The translations under genes were made by a program, and so were the position numbers. Positions 1-8,175 of a stretch of DNA of 64,000 nt are shown here, in pieces. This DNA comes from Salinibacillus kushneri. GTDB taxonomy: Bacteria; Bacillota; Bacilli; Bacillales; Alkalibacillaceae. The stretch covers positions 1 through 64,000 of the forward strand of contig NZ_FOHJ01000006.1 of NCBI RefSeq assembly GCF_900111405.1, given 5' to 3'. The notes below the pieces were generated by a model that was given only the letters and a program-made list of their open reading frames with translations, was not told the origin of the DNA and did no database searches. Each line of letters begins with the position of its first letter. Position 1 is the first letter of the stretch.

Positions 1-159
1 CAAAATTCACGGAGTGACACGCCCTTTGTCACGTAGTGGATTATGCTTATGTCTGCTTGGACCTGGGAGCCGCAGCTGGACAATAAAAAGCGAAGACAAT
101 TAGCTTACTCATACACAATTAAAATACTTTTAGTAATAAAAACATAACCCCTCTATTCC

Positions 160-202
160 AATAAAAACACCTCTAATGCTGATTCTGCAAATAGAGGTGT
201 TT
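160..202 (-). terminator. Rho-independent terminator after topB
   Basis: An 11-bp perfect inverted repeat (arms 165-175 and 192-202) read on the minus strand is followed by a T-rich tract. It starts just past the topB stop codon at 209. The stretch from 1 to about 160 contains no gene I recognise. Confidence 0.8.
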
Positions 203-208
203 ATTAAT

Positions 209-2389
209 CTAATCCTTTTTCAATTTCGCTAACGCATCAGCCAAGGCTGAGTTAGTAAATTCATCCTTCTGTTGGTTCTTAAGGTATTTTTGTACGTCTT
301 TTTTAGATGCCTTGTTTTGATTTTGTTTCTTCTTTCTTTCATTAAAGGTAGACAGTTTTTCACGATGCCCACAGCTACACACAAAAATTTGTCCTTCCCC
401 TTCACCACGTAGTTCCAGTCTTTTATGACAGTTCGGGCATCTTGCATTGGTTTTCTTCGCAATATTTTTCTTATGACCACAAGAGCGGTCCTGACAGACG
501 AGCATTCTTCCTTTTTTCGTATTCACTTCAAGCATCTGTTTCCCACAATCAGGACATTTAGTTCCTGTAATGTTGTGGTGCTTATATTTCTGATTACTGT
601 TTTTAATTTCTTTTACTACTGATGAAGCATAGCTTTTCATATCTTTAATAAACTCATTTTTATGAAGCTTTCCCTTTTCAATGGCTGATAGCTTTTGTTC
701 CCACTCTGCAGTTAGTGCTGGAGAGCGTAATTCACTGGGTACTAAATCCAGTAGCTGCTTTCCTTTCGCTGTTAGGTAAATATATTTACCTTTTTTCTCA
801 ATATAGTAATGATTAAATAGCTTCTCAATAATATCAGCACGTGTGGCTACTGTTCCCAGCCCGCCGGTTTGATTTATGGTTTGGGCTAATTTCTTATCTT
901 TTTGCTCCATAAATTTCACCGGGTTTTCCATCGCTTGAAGTAAACTACCCTCTGTAAAGGGTTCTTTTGGCTTAGTTTCACCTGAGGTTTGTTTGATTGT
1001 TACACTAGTAAGGGTATCTCCTTTTTCCATCTTTGGCACATGCTGTTCAATCGGTTCGTCAGTATCTTCCTGTTGATTTTGATACACCTGTTTCCAGCCT
1101 AATTTTTTAATCGTTTTTCCTTTCGCAGTAAATGTTTCATTAGCTATGTTAGCTGTGATAGTCAGTTGTTCAAATTCAAAGGGATCAGAAAGTACAGCTA
1201 AAAAGCGTTTGATAACTAAATCATAAATTTTTCGTTCTTTTGGATTTAACTCTGCCAGACGAACACGCTGCTCTGTTGGAATAATAGCATGGTGGTCTGA
1301 CACTTTCTGATCATCTACAAACGATTTTGTAGGTTTAATATTCTTGTTTACTAAACCACTCGCTATTGCTTTATATTCATCTACCATACACGCTTTAATT
1401 CGATCTTTTAATGTAGGTACAATATCAGATGATAAATGACGGGAATCTGTCCGAGGATAGGTTAACACTTTATGCTGTTCATATAACTTTTGCATTGCCG
1501 ATAGTGTTTCTTTCCCTGAAAAACCGAATATACGATTGGCATCCCGTTGCAGCTCTGTTAAATCATAAAGCTGTGGAGCAAAACTCTTCTTCTGTTTCGT
1601 TTCAACATTTGTAATCACTGCATTCTGATTTCTTACTTTCTCCGTGATCTTTTCCACTACTTCTTTTTTAAAGATTCGTGTATGATTCGATTTTTGATCC
1701 TGCCAAGTTAAGGTAAATCCATTAGGTGTCACTGCCTGTATACCATAATAAGTCTGGGGAGAAAATTCTTTTATTTCCTCTTCTCTTTTCGCTATCATGG
1801 CTAGCGTAGGCGTTTGAACACGTCCACTTGAGAGCTGTGCATTAAATTTCGTTGTTAATGCTCGTGTAGCATTTAGCCCTACATACCAGTCTGCTTCGGC
1901 CCGCGCCTGAGCAGATGCATATAGATTTTCATATTGCTTTCCATTCTTCAAATTATTCATCCCATCACGAATGGCTTTATCGGTTACAGAAGATATCCAT
2001 AACCGTTTAAGAGGCTTTTTGACTCGAGCCTTTTCAATAATCCAGCGGGCTACTAATTCTCCTTCTCTTCCAGCATCCGTTGCAATGACAATATCTTTTA
2101 CATCATTTCGATTAAATTGATGTTTGATTGTGTTAAATTGTTTTCCCGTCTTTTTCATCACAACCAGCTTTAAACGGTCTGGCAGCATAGGAAGATCCTC
2201 CATCTTCCATTCCTTATATTTATCATCATAAATGGCAGGATCTGCTAGTGTTACTAAGTGTCCTAAAGCCCATGTGACAATATATTTTGATCCTTCAAAA
2301 AATCCATTGCCCTTTTTCTTACAATTCAACACTCTGGCAATGTCTCGTCCTACTGAAGGTTTTTCTGCAAGAACCACTGTTTTACTCAT
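209..2389 (-). CDS. topB: DNA topoisomerase III (type IA)
   Basis: This 726-aa protein is a type IA topoisomerase, which relaxes or decatenates DNA by single-strand passage through a 5'-phosphotyrosine intermediate. The N-terminal Toprim domain is visible: the AEKPSVGRDIA segment supplies the conserved glutamate and DAGREGE the acidic metal-binding triad. The catalytic tyrosine is Y311 in the motif LTYPRTDSR. The C-terminus (about 615-690) has two four-cysteine zinc-ribbon-like segments, then a Lys/Gln-rich tail. Length matches the B. subtilis TopB family (about 727 aa). It is monocistronic, with a terminator directly downstream. Identity as topoisomerase III rather than TopA rests on length, tail layout and overall similarity. 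Confidence 0.95.
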   Translation of the reverse strand: MSKTVVLAEKPSVGRDIARVLNCKKKGNGFFEGSKYIVTWALGHLVTLADPAIYDDKYKEWKMEDLPMLPDRLKLVVMKKTGKQFNTIKHQFNRNDVKDIVIATDAGREGELVARWIIEKARVKKPLKRLWISSVTDKAIRDGMNNLKNGKQYENLYASAQARAEADWYVGLNATRALTTKFNAQLSSGRVQTPTLAMIAKREEEIKEFSPQTYYGIQAVTPNGFTLTWQDQKSNHTRIFKKEVVEKITEKVRNQNAVITNVETKQKKSFAPQLYDLTELQRDANRIFGFSGKETLSAMQKLYEQHKVLTYPRTDSRHLSSDIVPTLKDRIKACMVDEYKAIASGLVNKNIKPTKSFVDDQKVSDHHAIIPTEQRVRLAELNPKERKIYDLVIKRFLAVLSDPFEFEQLTITANIANETFTAKGKTIKKLGWKQVYQNQQEDTDEPIEQHVPKMEKGDTLTSVTIKQTSGETKPKEPFTEGSLLQAMENPVKFMEQKDKKLAQTINQTGGLGTVATRADIIEKLFNHYYIEKKGKYIYLTAKGKQLLDLVPSELRSPALTAEWEQKLSAIEKGKLHKNEFIKDMKSYASSVVKEIKNSNQKYKHHNITGTKCPDCGKQMLEVNTKKGRMLVCQDRSCGHKKNIAKKTNARCPNCHKRLELRGEGEGQIFVCSCGHREKLSTFNERKKKQNQNKASKKDVQKYLKNQQKDEFTNSALADALAKLKKD

Positions 2390-2511
2390 TCCAACATTCC
2401 TCTCGTTGATGACTATGATATCATTTGAAATTATGATATAAGTGTATCAGTCAATGATGAAACTGTCTATTTGAACGCAGGGCCAGTAAATGGTCCCAGT
2501 ACAAATAAAAA

Positions 2512-2548
2512 GCGAAAAAAGCTGCATCCCCCTAAAAAGGAGATGCAG
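2512..2548 (-). terminator. Terminator after the oppA-like gene
   Basis: The inverted repeat CTGCATC/GATGCAG (2522-2548), with two extra inner G-C pairs, reads on the minus strand into a run of six T's. It lies 14 nt past the stop codon at 2562. Confidence 0.8.
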
Positions 2549-2561
2549 ATTTTTTCGCTTT

Positions 2562-4238
2562 TTATTCGTTATCTGAACCAACTGTAGCATATTTGTATTC
2601 ATAAGTTGAACCAAACGGATTTACATAAACTCCCTCGACTCTTGGAGAGATAAGCTGTGCTTTGGATGCTTGGTAAATAGGTGCAATTGCTGCATCTTCA
2701 AATAGAATCTTTTCTGCTTCCAGGAAGTTTTCATAACGGGCCACATTATCTTGGGCAAGCGTTGTGGATGTTTCCTCTACTAATTTATCATACTCAGCAT
2801 TGGAATAACCCATTTTATTATTTCCACTATCGGTAGTCCATAGATTCATATACGTATATGGATCTAAGAAGTCAGGACCCCATCTGGAAACTTGTACTTC
2901 ATAATCCATATTTGTATCAAGGTCAAGACGTTGTTCTTTTGGTACTCGTTTTAAATGAACGTTAAGTCCTGGCAGATTTTCTGTTAATTGGTTTGCGATA
3001 TATTCCACCATTAATTTGGTTGTTTCATCATCATCAGTTAACATTTCAAATTCTACTTCCTCTTGCCCGATTTCTTCTAAACCTTTCTCCCACAATTCCT
3101 TAGCCTTATCTACATCGTATGAAACAAGGTCACCATTTACTGCCCGGAAGTCTTCTCCTGTTTCAGGCAGTGGAGTGAAATCGGCAGGAACAAGACCATT
3201 AGCAACAAGTGAACCGTTATTTAAAATTTCATCTACTAATGCTTGTTTATTAAAAGCCCGGCTCATTGCCGCACGGATATTTCGATTCGCAAGTGCTTCA
3301 TTGGCCTCCTGGTTAAACTTAATAAAATAAACAAAGGTATCAGGAATAATCTGATAATCTTCATGTGTCTGATATTGATCTACAAGGTCAGAAGTTAAAT
3401 CAATACGATCAACTTTATTGGTCTCGTACAAATCAATAGCAGTTTGTGGATCTTTCACTACTTCAAATGTCAATTTATCCATTTGGACAGCATCAGCATC
3501 CCAATAGTCTTCATTTTTGACAAGCTCCCAGGAATTGCTTGTGCTTTCCCAATTCGCCATTTTGTAAGGACCATTTGATAGTAACCCATCAGTATTTATA
3601 GCAAAATTATCTCCTTGTTCTTCAACAAATGATTCATTTAATGGGAAGAATGTCCCGAAAGTCGTTAAAGATTCAAAGTACGGTGTTGGATTCTCTAATT
3701 CAACGACAAACGTATAATCACCTTCTGCAGAAACACCAAGTTCCTCTACCGGAACATCACCATTACTTACTGCTGTTGCATTTTGTATAACACCATTCAT
3801 CATATAAGGACCATATTCTGAACCTGTATCAGGGTCTACAGCTCTTCTCCAGGAATATACAAAATCATGAGCCGTTACAGAATCTCCATTTGACCACTTT
3901 GCATCCTCACGCAAGGTAAATGTCCAGGTTTTCCCATCATCACTTATAGTATGTTCTTTAGCAATACCTGGTTCGGTTGTTCCATCTTCACCTAATCGGT
4001 ATAAACCTTCCATCGTAGCAGCTAAATAGATAAAGGAAGATTCATCAGTTGCAACAGACGGATCCATAGATGGAATATTTTCTAAATTCGTAAAATTAAG
4101 GACCTTTTCTTCCTCTTCAGAAGAGGAATCATTTTCTGTTCCCGAGGTTTCCTCCTCGCCACCATCACTTGAGCAGGCTACTACTAGACTTAGTAATAGA
4201 CTAAGCACAAGTAATAACCCCCACTTTTTTTGTTTCAT
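2562..4238 (-). CDS. Oligopeptide ABC transporter substrate-binding lipoprotein (OppA family)
   Basis: This 558-aa protein starts with a lipoprotein signal peptide whose lipobox LVVAC puts the lipidated cysteine at residue 22. An acidic Ser/Glu-rich linker follows (about 24-46). The rest is a family-5 solute-binding domain of the OppA/DppA type, with typical motifs such as AKEHTISDDGKTWTF and GLLSNGPYKMANW. It should sit outside the membrane and deliver peptides to an Opp-type permease. No permease or ATPase gene is adjacent, so it is an orphan receptor probably working with a transporter encoded elsewhere. It has its own promoter, an unusual inverted repeat in the leader and its own terminator. 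The ligand cannot be deduced from sequence; oligopeptide is the family default. Confidence 0.9.
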   Translation of the reverse strand: MKQKKWGLLLVLSLLLSLVVACSSDGGEEETSGTENDSSSEEEEKVLNFTNLENIPSMDPSVATDESSFIYLAATMEGLYRLGEDGTTEPGIAKEHTISDDGKTWTFTLREDAKWSNGDSVTAHDFVYSWRRAVDPDTGSEYGPYMMNGVIQNATAVSNGDVPVEELGVSAEGDYTFVVELENPTPYFESLTTFGTFFPLNESFVEEQGDNFAINTDGLLSNGPYKMANWESTSNSWELVKNEDYWDADAVQMDKLTFEVVKDPQTAIDLYETNKVDRIDLTSDLVDQYQTHEDYQIIPDTFVYFIKFNQEANEALANRNIRAAMSRAFNKQALVDEILNNGSLVANGLVPADFTPLPETGEDFRAVNGDLVSYDVDKAKELWEKGLEEIGQEEVEFEMLTDDDETTKLMVEYIANQLTENLPGLNVHLKRVPKEQRLDLDTNMDYEVQVSRWGPDFLDPYTYMNLWTTDSGNNKMGYSNAEYDKLVEETSTTLAQDNVARYENFLEAEKILFEDAAIAPIYQASKAQLISPRVEGVYVNPFGSTYEYKYATVGSDNE

Positions 4239-4269
4239 ATAATCGTATACCCCCTCAGTATGTAGTTTC

Positions 4270-4308
4270 CAGTAAATTTTAACTTTTCTATCTTGTTAAA
4301 ATTTACTG
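4270..4308 (-). promoter_or_regulatory. 14-bp perfect inverted repeat in the oppA-like leader
   Basis: The arms CAGTAAATTTTAAC (4270-4283) and GTTAAAATTTACTG (4295-4308) are exact reverse complements separated by 11 nt. They lie between the predicted promoter and the ribosome binding site. No T-run follows on the minus strand, so this is not a simple terminator. It could be an operator or an mRNA-stabilising stem; which is unknown. Confidence 0.6.
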
Positions 4309-4318
4309 AATAGAATAT

Positions 4319-4348
4319 ATTATACCGGTATACCAAGAAGAATGTAAA
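4319..4348 (-). promoter_or_regulatory. Sigma-A type promoter for the oppA-like gene
   Basis: On the minus strand TTTACA (4343-4348) and TATAAT (4319-4324) are separated by 18 nt, close to the sigma-A consensus. A 12-bp perfect palindrome TATACCGGTATA (4321-4332) overlaps the -10 box and could be an operator. Confidence 0.6.
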
Positions 4349-4363
4349 GATTTTTTTGAAAAT

Positions 4364-4828
4364 TTAATAGTAGCCCTTCATTCGTATCACTTTACCTCCT
4401 AATTCGGGGCCCATCACCTTTATGCCCATTTTATGGTAAAACCGCATGGCAATAGTATTCGTTGGAGAGACCCTTAGGTGAAACTCTTGGATGTTATGGC
4501 TTTTAAAAAATTGTTTCACATAGTCATGTAAGTTTTGTCCCTTGCCCTTTCCACGTTTTTCAGGTATTAAGTAATATAAGTGAACATAACCAATACTTTT
4601 ATTTTCATAGTTCCGGATTGATAATTCCAACTGACCGATGTATTGGTCACCTTCTCTTACGATGACAAAGCCTTCTGGATACTCGACTATTTTCTCCTCC
4701 AACCATCTCAAATAGTCTCCCTCATCAAAGTTTGAGTCATTTCCAAAGCTGATGACAAAAGAATCTTTTCTAAACTGAATCACATAATCCCGATGTTTGT
4801 CTATGTTAATCTTTTCAAATTGAATCAT
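4364..4828 (-). CDS. GNAT-family N-acetyltransferase
   Basis: This 154-aa protein has the GNAT fold signature. The acetyl-CoA pyrophosphate-binding loop is visible as EKRGKGKGQNLHDYV (about 93-107), after a beta strand that includes HLYYLIPE. The late motif NTIAMRFYHKMGIKVM is the usual motif B region. It should transfer an acetyl group from acetyl-CoA to an amine or amino terminus; the substrate is not predictable. A GGGGAG ribosome binding site lies 10 nt before the ATG. It stands alone, divergent from the next gene. Confidence 0.85.
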   Translation of the reverse strand: MIQFEKINIDKHRDYVIQFRKDSFVISFGNDSNFDEGDYLRWLEEKIVEYPEGFVIVREGDQYIGQLELSIRNYENKSIGYVHLYYLIPEKRGKGKGQNLHDYVKQFFKSHNIQEFHLRVSPTNTIAMRFYHKMGIKVMGPELGGKVIRMKGYY

Positions 4829-5034
4829 AGAATCTATTCTCCCCTATGTTTTAAGTCTGGCAAACTAAATTAAACGTTACCATTCTCATTTTATGCCTCT
4901 ATATCATTCTTTTCTTCCTGAATGGCCTTATTTTATCACAGTCCCATCTGAGATAAACCCATAAAATTCCATTCTATGGTTTAATTTTAAGGTTCAGGGA
5001 AAAACTGAATAAAAAGTCCAAAGGAGGTATTCCC

Positions 5035-5508
5035 ATGAACAAATGGTTATACATATTAGGAACGATTTTATTCGTTGCTGCTATCCTTGTTGGTTTTACA
5101 AATAATAAGGAAATGCCTAGTGAAACTGGTGACAATCAAGTAGAAACAGAGGATACAGAGGCAGTAGGAGTTTCCAATGAAGAGGAAGGCAGTGAAACAG
5201 ATTTAGCTACCCATTTAGACACAGTGCTAACTTCAGTAAACGAGTTAGAACAGGTTTTTGAAGATACACCAGACAACATTACTAAAATCAATGAAAAAGG
5301 ACAGGCTCTTGAAGCGAATTGGGACGTGATTGAAAAACAGGTAGAAGAGCTTGATCCCGATCAATATGCGGATATAGAGAGGAGTCTTTATCCTTTAATC
5401 GCCGAAGCACAAAAGGACAATCCTGATGTGGATAATATGAAAACTTTAAGTGAAGAAGTCAGGAAAAAAGTAAAGAAATTTAGAGAACAAATAGCAGATG
5501 AATCATAA
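5035..5508 (+). CDS. Membrane-anchored hypothetical protein
   Basis: This 157-aa protein has one N-terminal hydrophobic segment (about 4-21) and a short acidic linker (about 28-53). The rest is a mostly helical, charged domain (about 54-155). There is no lipobox cysteine, so the segment is either an uncleaved anchor or a signal peptide, with the domain outside the membrane. AAAGGAGG lies 7 nt before the ATG, so the start is secure. I do not recognise the family. It is the only plus-strand gene in this stretch and has its own terminator. Confidence 0.75.
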   Translation: MNKWLYILGTILFVAAILVGFTNNKEMPSETGDNQVETEDTEAVGVSNEEEGSETDLATHLDTVLTSVNELEQVFEDTPDNITKINEKGQALEANWDVIEKQVEELDPDQYADIERSLYPLIAEAQKDNPDVDNMKTLSEEVRKKVKKFREQIADES

Positions 5509-5512
5509 TCGA

Positions 5513-5561
5513 AACCAGGAATCCCGATTGGTTGAATTATTTACTCCTGGGATTCCTGGTT
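5513..5561 (+). terminator. Terminator shared with the 3' end of dinB
   Basis: A 13-bp perfect inverted repeat, AACCAGGAATCCC (5513-5525) and GGGATTCCTGGTT (5549-5561), is followed on the plus strand by CTTTTG. It terminates the 5035-5508 gene. The right-hand arm encodes the last residues of the convergent dinB, so the two 3' ends overlap. Confidence 0.75.
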
Positions 5562-6805
5562 CTTTTGAACTCATCTAAAAAATCCTTTTGAAAGCTAGTG
5601 GAAACAGAATCATTTGTATCATTCTTAACCGTTTTTTTGAATACATCTTTTCCAAATTTCTCGGATAAATCATCGACAACCTGGTACAGCTTTTCATTTT
5701 TGGCCTCATTTTCATAGGTGAATAAATCCAGTTGCTTTGTGATTTCATCTTTTTCAGTTAGCTGCTGTGCAGTTACCCCTAATAAACGAATCGGGCTTCC
5801 ACCCCAGTTCGCATAAAAAAGCTCAGATGAAATTTTATAAATTTCATCTTTTAATTCTACATAATCATGAAGTTGTTGACTTCTTGTAATCGTTTTTCGA
5901 TCATGATAACGTATCATGATTTGAATATTTTCTGAAACTACAGATTTTCGCTGTATCCGTTCTGCAACCTTATCCGACAAAGAATAAAGAAGAAGATTAA
6001 TTTCCTGTTCATCCGTTGTGTCATTAGGAAGTGTTTTAGAGTTACCGATACTTTTAAAAATACTTACAGCATCAGGATCAACAGGAGTGGGATCATATCC
6101 ATTCGCACGATTTTTCAGTCTTTCTCCATTAATGCCCAAAATATTCTTAAGTTGATAACCATCAAACTCTGCGAGATCACCGATGGTCTTAATATCTAAT
6201 TGCTGCAATTTTTGAGCGGTTTTCTGACCTATCCCATACATTTCATCGATAGGTAGAGGCCATAATTTATTTTTAAGTTCTCTTTTTCGCAGGACTGTAA
6301 TTCCCATTGGCTTTTTCATGTCCGAAGCCATTTTAGCCAGAAACTTATTCGGAGCAATACCAATACTACATGGTAAATCCAGTTCCTGTTTAATCTTTGA
6401 TTGGATCTGTTCAGCAATTTCAAGTGGCGTTCCTAAATCCGCGCATTCGGTAATATCCATGTATCCCTCATCAATAGAAACAGGCTGAACATATGGTGTG
6501 ATATCAGCCAGAATTTCAAACATATTCCTCGAAGCCTCTCGATAACGGTCAAAATTCGGGGTTCTTACAATTAATTCCGGACAAAGATCTTTTGCCTGCC
6601 ATAAAGGCATTGTCGTTTTGACCCCTTTAGCTCTTGCCTCATAACTACTGGTAACAATAATCCCTTTACGCTGCTCAGGGTTACCAGCTATCGCTAAAGG
6701 CTTGCCTTTCAAATCCGGATCATAAGCAGCTTCCACGGATGCATAAAAACTATTCATATCCACATGAAAAATGATACGGCCTTTCGTAGGAAACCGATTT
6801 GACAT
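5537..6805 (-). CDS. dinB: DNA polymerase IV (Y-family translesion polymerase, YqjH/DinB type)
   Basis: This 422-aa protein is an error-prone Y-family polymerase that replicates past damaged template. The catalytic carboxylates are visible: D16 in FHVDMNSFYASVE, and D112 and E113 in VSIDEGYMD. The palm and fingers are followed by a helix-hairpin-helix segment with GIGQKTAQKL and LGINGERLKNRANG, and then the little-finger domain. The C-terminal QLDLF motif is a consensus beta-clamp binding site. B. subtilis has its homologue yqjH in the same chromosomal neighbourhood as yqjE and yqjD, which supports the assignment. The 3' end overlaps the terminator of the convergent upstream gene. Confidence 0.93.
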   Translation of the reverse strand: MSNRFPTKGRIIFHVDMNSFYASVEAAYDPDLKGKPLAIAGNPEQRKGIIVTSSYEARAKGVKTTMPLWQAKDLCPELIVRTPNFDRYREASRNMFEILADITPYVQPVSIDEGYMDITECADLGTPLEIAEQIQSKIKQELDLPCSIGIAPNKFLAKMASDMKKPMGITVLRKRELKNKLWPLPIDEMYGIGQKTAQKLQQLDIKTIGDLAEFDGYQLKNILGINGERLKNRANGYDPTPVDPDAVSIFKSIGNSKTLPNDTTDEQEINLLLYSLSDKVAERIQRKSVVSENIQIMIRYHDRKTITRSQQLHDYVELKDEIYKISSELFYANWGGSPIRLLGVTAQQLTEKDEITKQLDLFTYENEAKNEKLYQVVDDLSEKFGKDVFKKTVKNDTNDSVSTSFQKDFLDEFKRTRNPRSK

Positions 6806-6888
6806 ATTAACACCTGCTTGCGAAACATTTGTTCTTTGTTCATTATAACATACTTACTCACTGATTCACCCTGCGTTTCTCCAATCAT

Positions 6889-6924
6889 AAAAAAACAAGT
6901 ACACGACCAATAATCATGTACTTG
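6889..6924 (-). terminator. Terminator after the yqjE-like gene
   Basis: The 8-bp inverted repeat CAAGTACA (6896-6903) and TGTACTTG (6917-6924) reads on the minus strand into seven T's. It closes the peptidase transcription unit, whose stop is at 6939. Confidence 0.8.
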
Positions 6925-6938
6925 CTTTTAATACCTTT

Positions 6939-8063
6939 CTAGTTTCCAGCTTCCTCAATAATAGCAGCGACTAACTCTGCAGCTTTAACCAGTTCATTTA
7001 CAGGCATGCGTTCATCTGTGGTATGAATTTCTTCGTAACCAACAGCAAGGTTAACGGTTGGTATGCCGTAGCCTGAAATAACATTGGCGTCACTTCCACC
7101 TCCACTTTTACGCGGTGTAGTTGTACGTCCAATTTTTTCTGCTGCCTTTTTCACAACTTCAACAATTTGGTCTTCTTCACCATGTTTGAAACCAGGGTAA
7201 GCTACATTCACATCCACCTCTGCTTTTCCTCCCAATTGTAAAGCCGTGTTTTCAAAAGCAGATTTCATTTTTTCGACTTGTTCTTCCATTTTTTCTTTTT
7301 CTAGTGAGCGGGCTTCAGCAGATATTTCTACATGATCAGCAACTACATTTGTGGCTCCTCCGCCTACAAATCGGCCAATATTTGCTGTTGTTTCCTCATC
7401 AATTCGGCCCAGAGGCATTTTAGCAATTGCTTTAGCAGCAATCGAAATCGCTGATACTCCTTTTTCAGGAGCAACACCTGCGTGTGCTTTTTTTCCTTTA
7501 ATGGTTGTATGTATTTTTGCCTGAGTTGGAGCTGCAATAACTACATCACCTACCTGCCCATCGCTATCGAGAGCATAACCGTATTTTGCTTTCACAGAAG
7601 ATGAATCCAGTGCTTTTGCACCCACTAAGCCAGATTCCTCTCCGACAGTAATAACAAATTGTACATCACCATGTTCAATATGGTTTTCCTTCACATATCG
7701 AATGGCTTCAAACATAGCGGCAAGTCCTGTTTTGTCATCTGCACCTAAAACAGTTGTACCATCAGATACAATATAACCATCCTTTACAGAAGGCTTCACT
7801 CCCGCACCAGGTGCAACAGTATCCATATGGGAAGTGAAATAAATAGGATCTGCTCCATCCTTTGTTCCCTTCAGGGTACAAATTAAGTTATTAGAACCAA
7901 AACCCGTTTGTTCTTTCGCCTGGTCTTCTACGACCTCAAGACCTAAATCCGAAAATTTCTTTTTTAATTTACCAGAAATCGTTTCTTCGTTTTTCGTTTC
8001 AGAATCGATTTGAACAAGTTCCAAAAATTCATTCAAAATCCGTTCTTGATCGACTGATATCAT
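6939..8063 (-). CDS. M20-family tripeptidase-like metallopeptidase (YqjE type)
   Basis: A 374-aa dinuclear zinc peptidase of the PepT/M20 family, likely a cytoplasmic aminopeptidase on tripeptides. Metal-ligand motifs are visible in order: HMDTVAPG, GADDKTGLAA, the GEESG general-base/zinc region, a DSDGQ segment, and a late SGGGSDANV/IHTTDER region. The open frame reaches 8090, but AAGGAGG lies inside that extension, 8 nt before the ATG at 8063, so the shorter start is chosen. It follows the carboxylase gene by about 110 nt in the same orientation, matching the B. subtilis order yqjD-yqjE. Real substrate specificity is unknown. Confidence 0.88.
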   Translation of the reverse strand: MISVDQERILNEFLELVQIDSETKNEETISGKLKKKFSDLGLEVVEDQAKEQTGFGSNNLICTLKGTKDGADPIYFTSHMDTVAPGAGVKPSVKDGYIVSDGTTVLGADDKTGLAAMFEAIRYVKENHIEHGDVQFVITVGEESGLVGAKALDSSSVKAKYGYALDSDGQVGDVVIAAPTQAKIHTTIKGKKAHAGVAPEKGVSAISIAAKAIAKMPLGRIDEETTANIGRFVGGGATNVVADHVEISAEARSLEKEKMEEQVEKMKSAFENTALQLGGKAEVDVNVAYPGFKHGEEDQIVEVVKKAAEKIGRTTTPRKSGGGSDANVISGYGIPTVNLAVGYEEIHTTDERMPVNELVKAAELVAAIIEEAGN

Positions 8064-8175
8064 TTTGTTTTCCTCCTTATGTAATTCCATACCACAACTT
8101 AAGACCTATGAATACTATCTTTACATTACCTGATTTAGAATAAAAAAAACCTAAGGATAAGTCAATTAACAGGAC

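Noticed and set aside
1-159. Possible repeat or gene end at the left edge
   Set aside because: It shows some GC-rich palindromic character but no clear match to the interspersed repeat and no coding signal.
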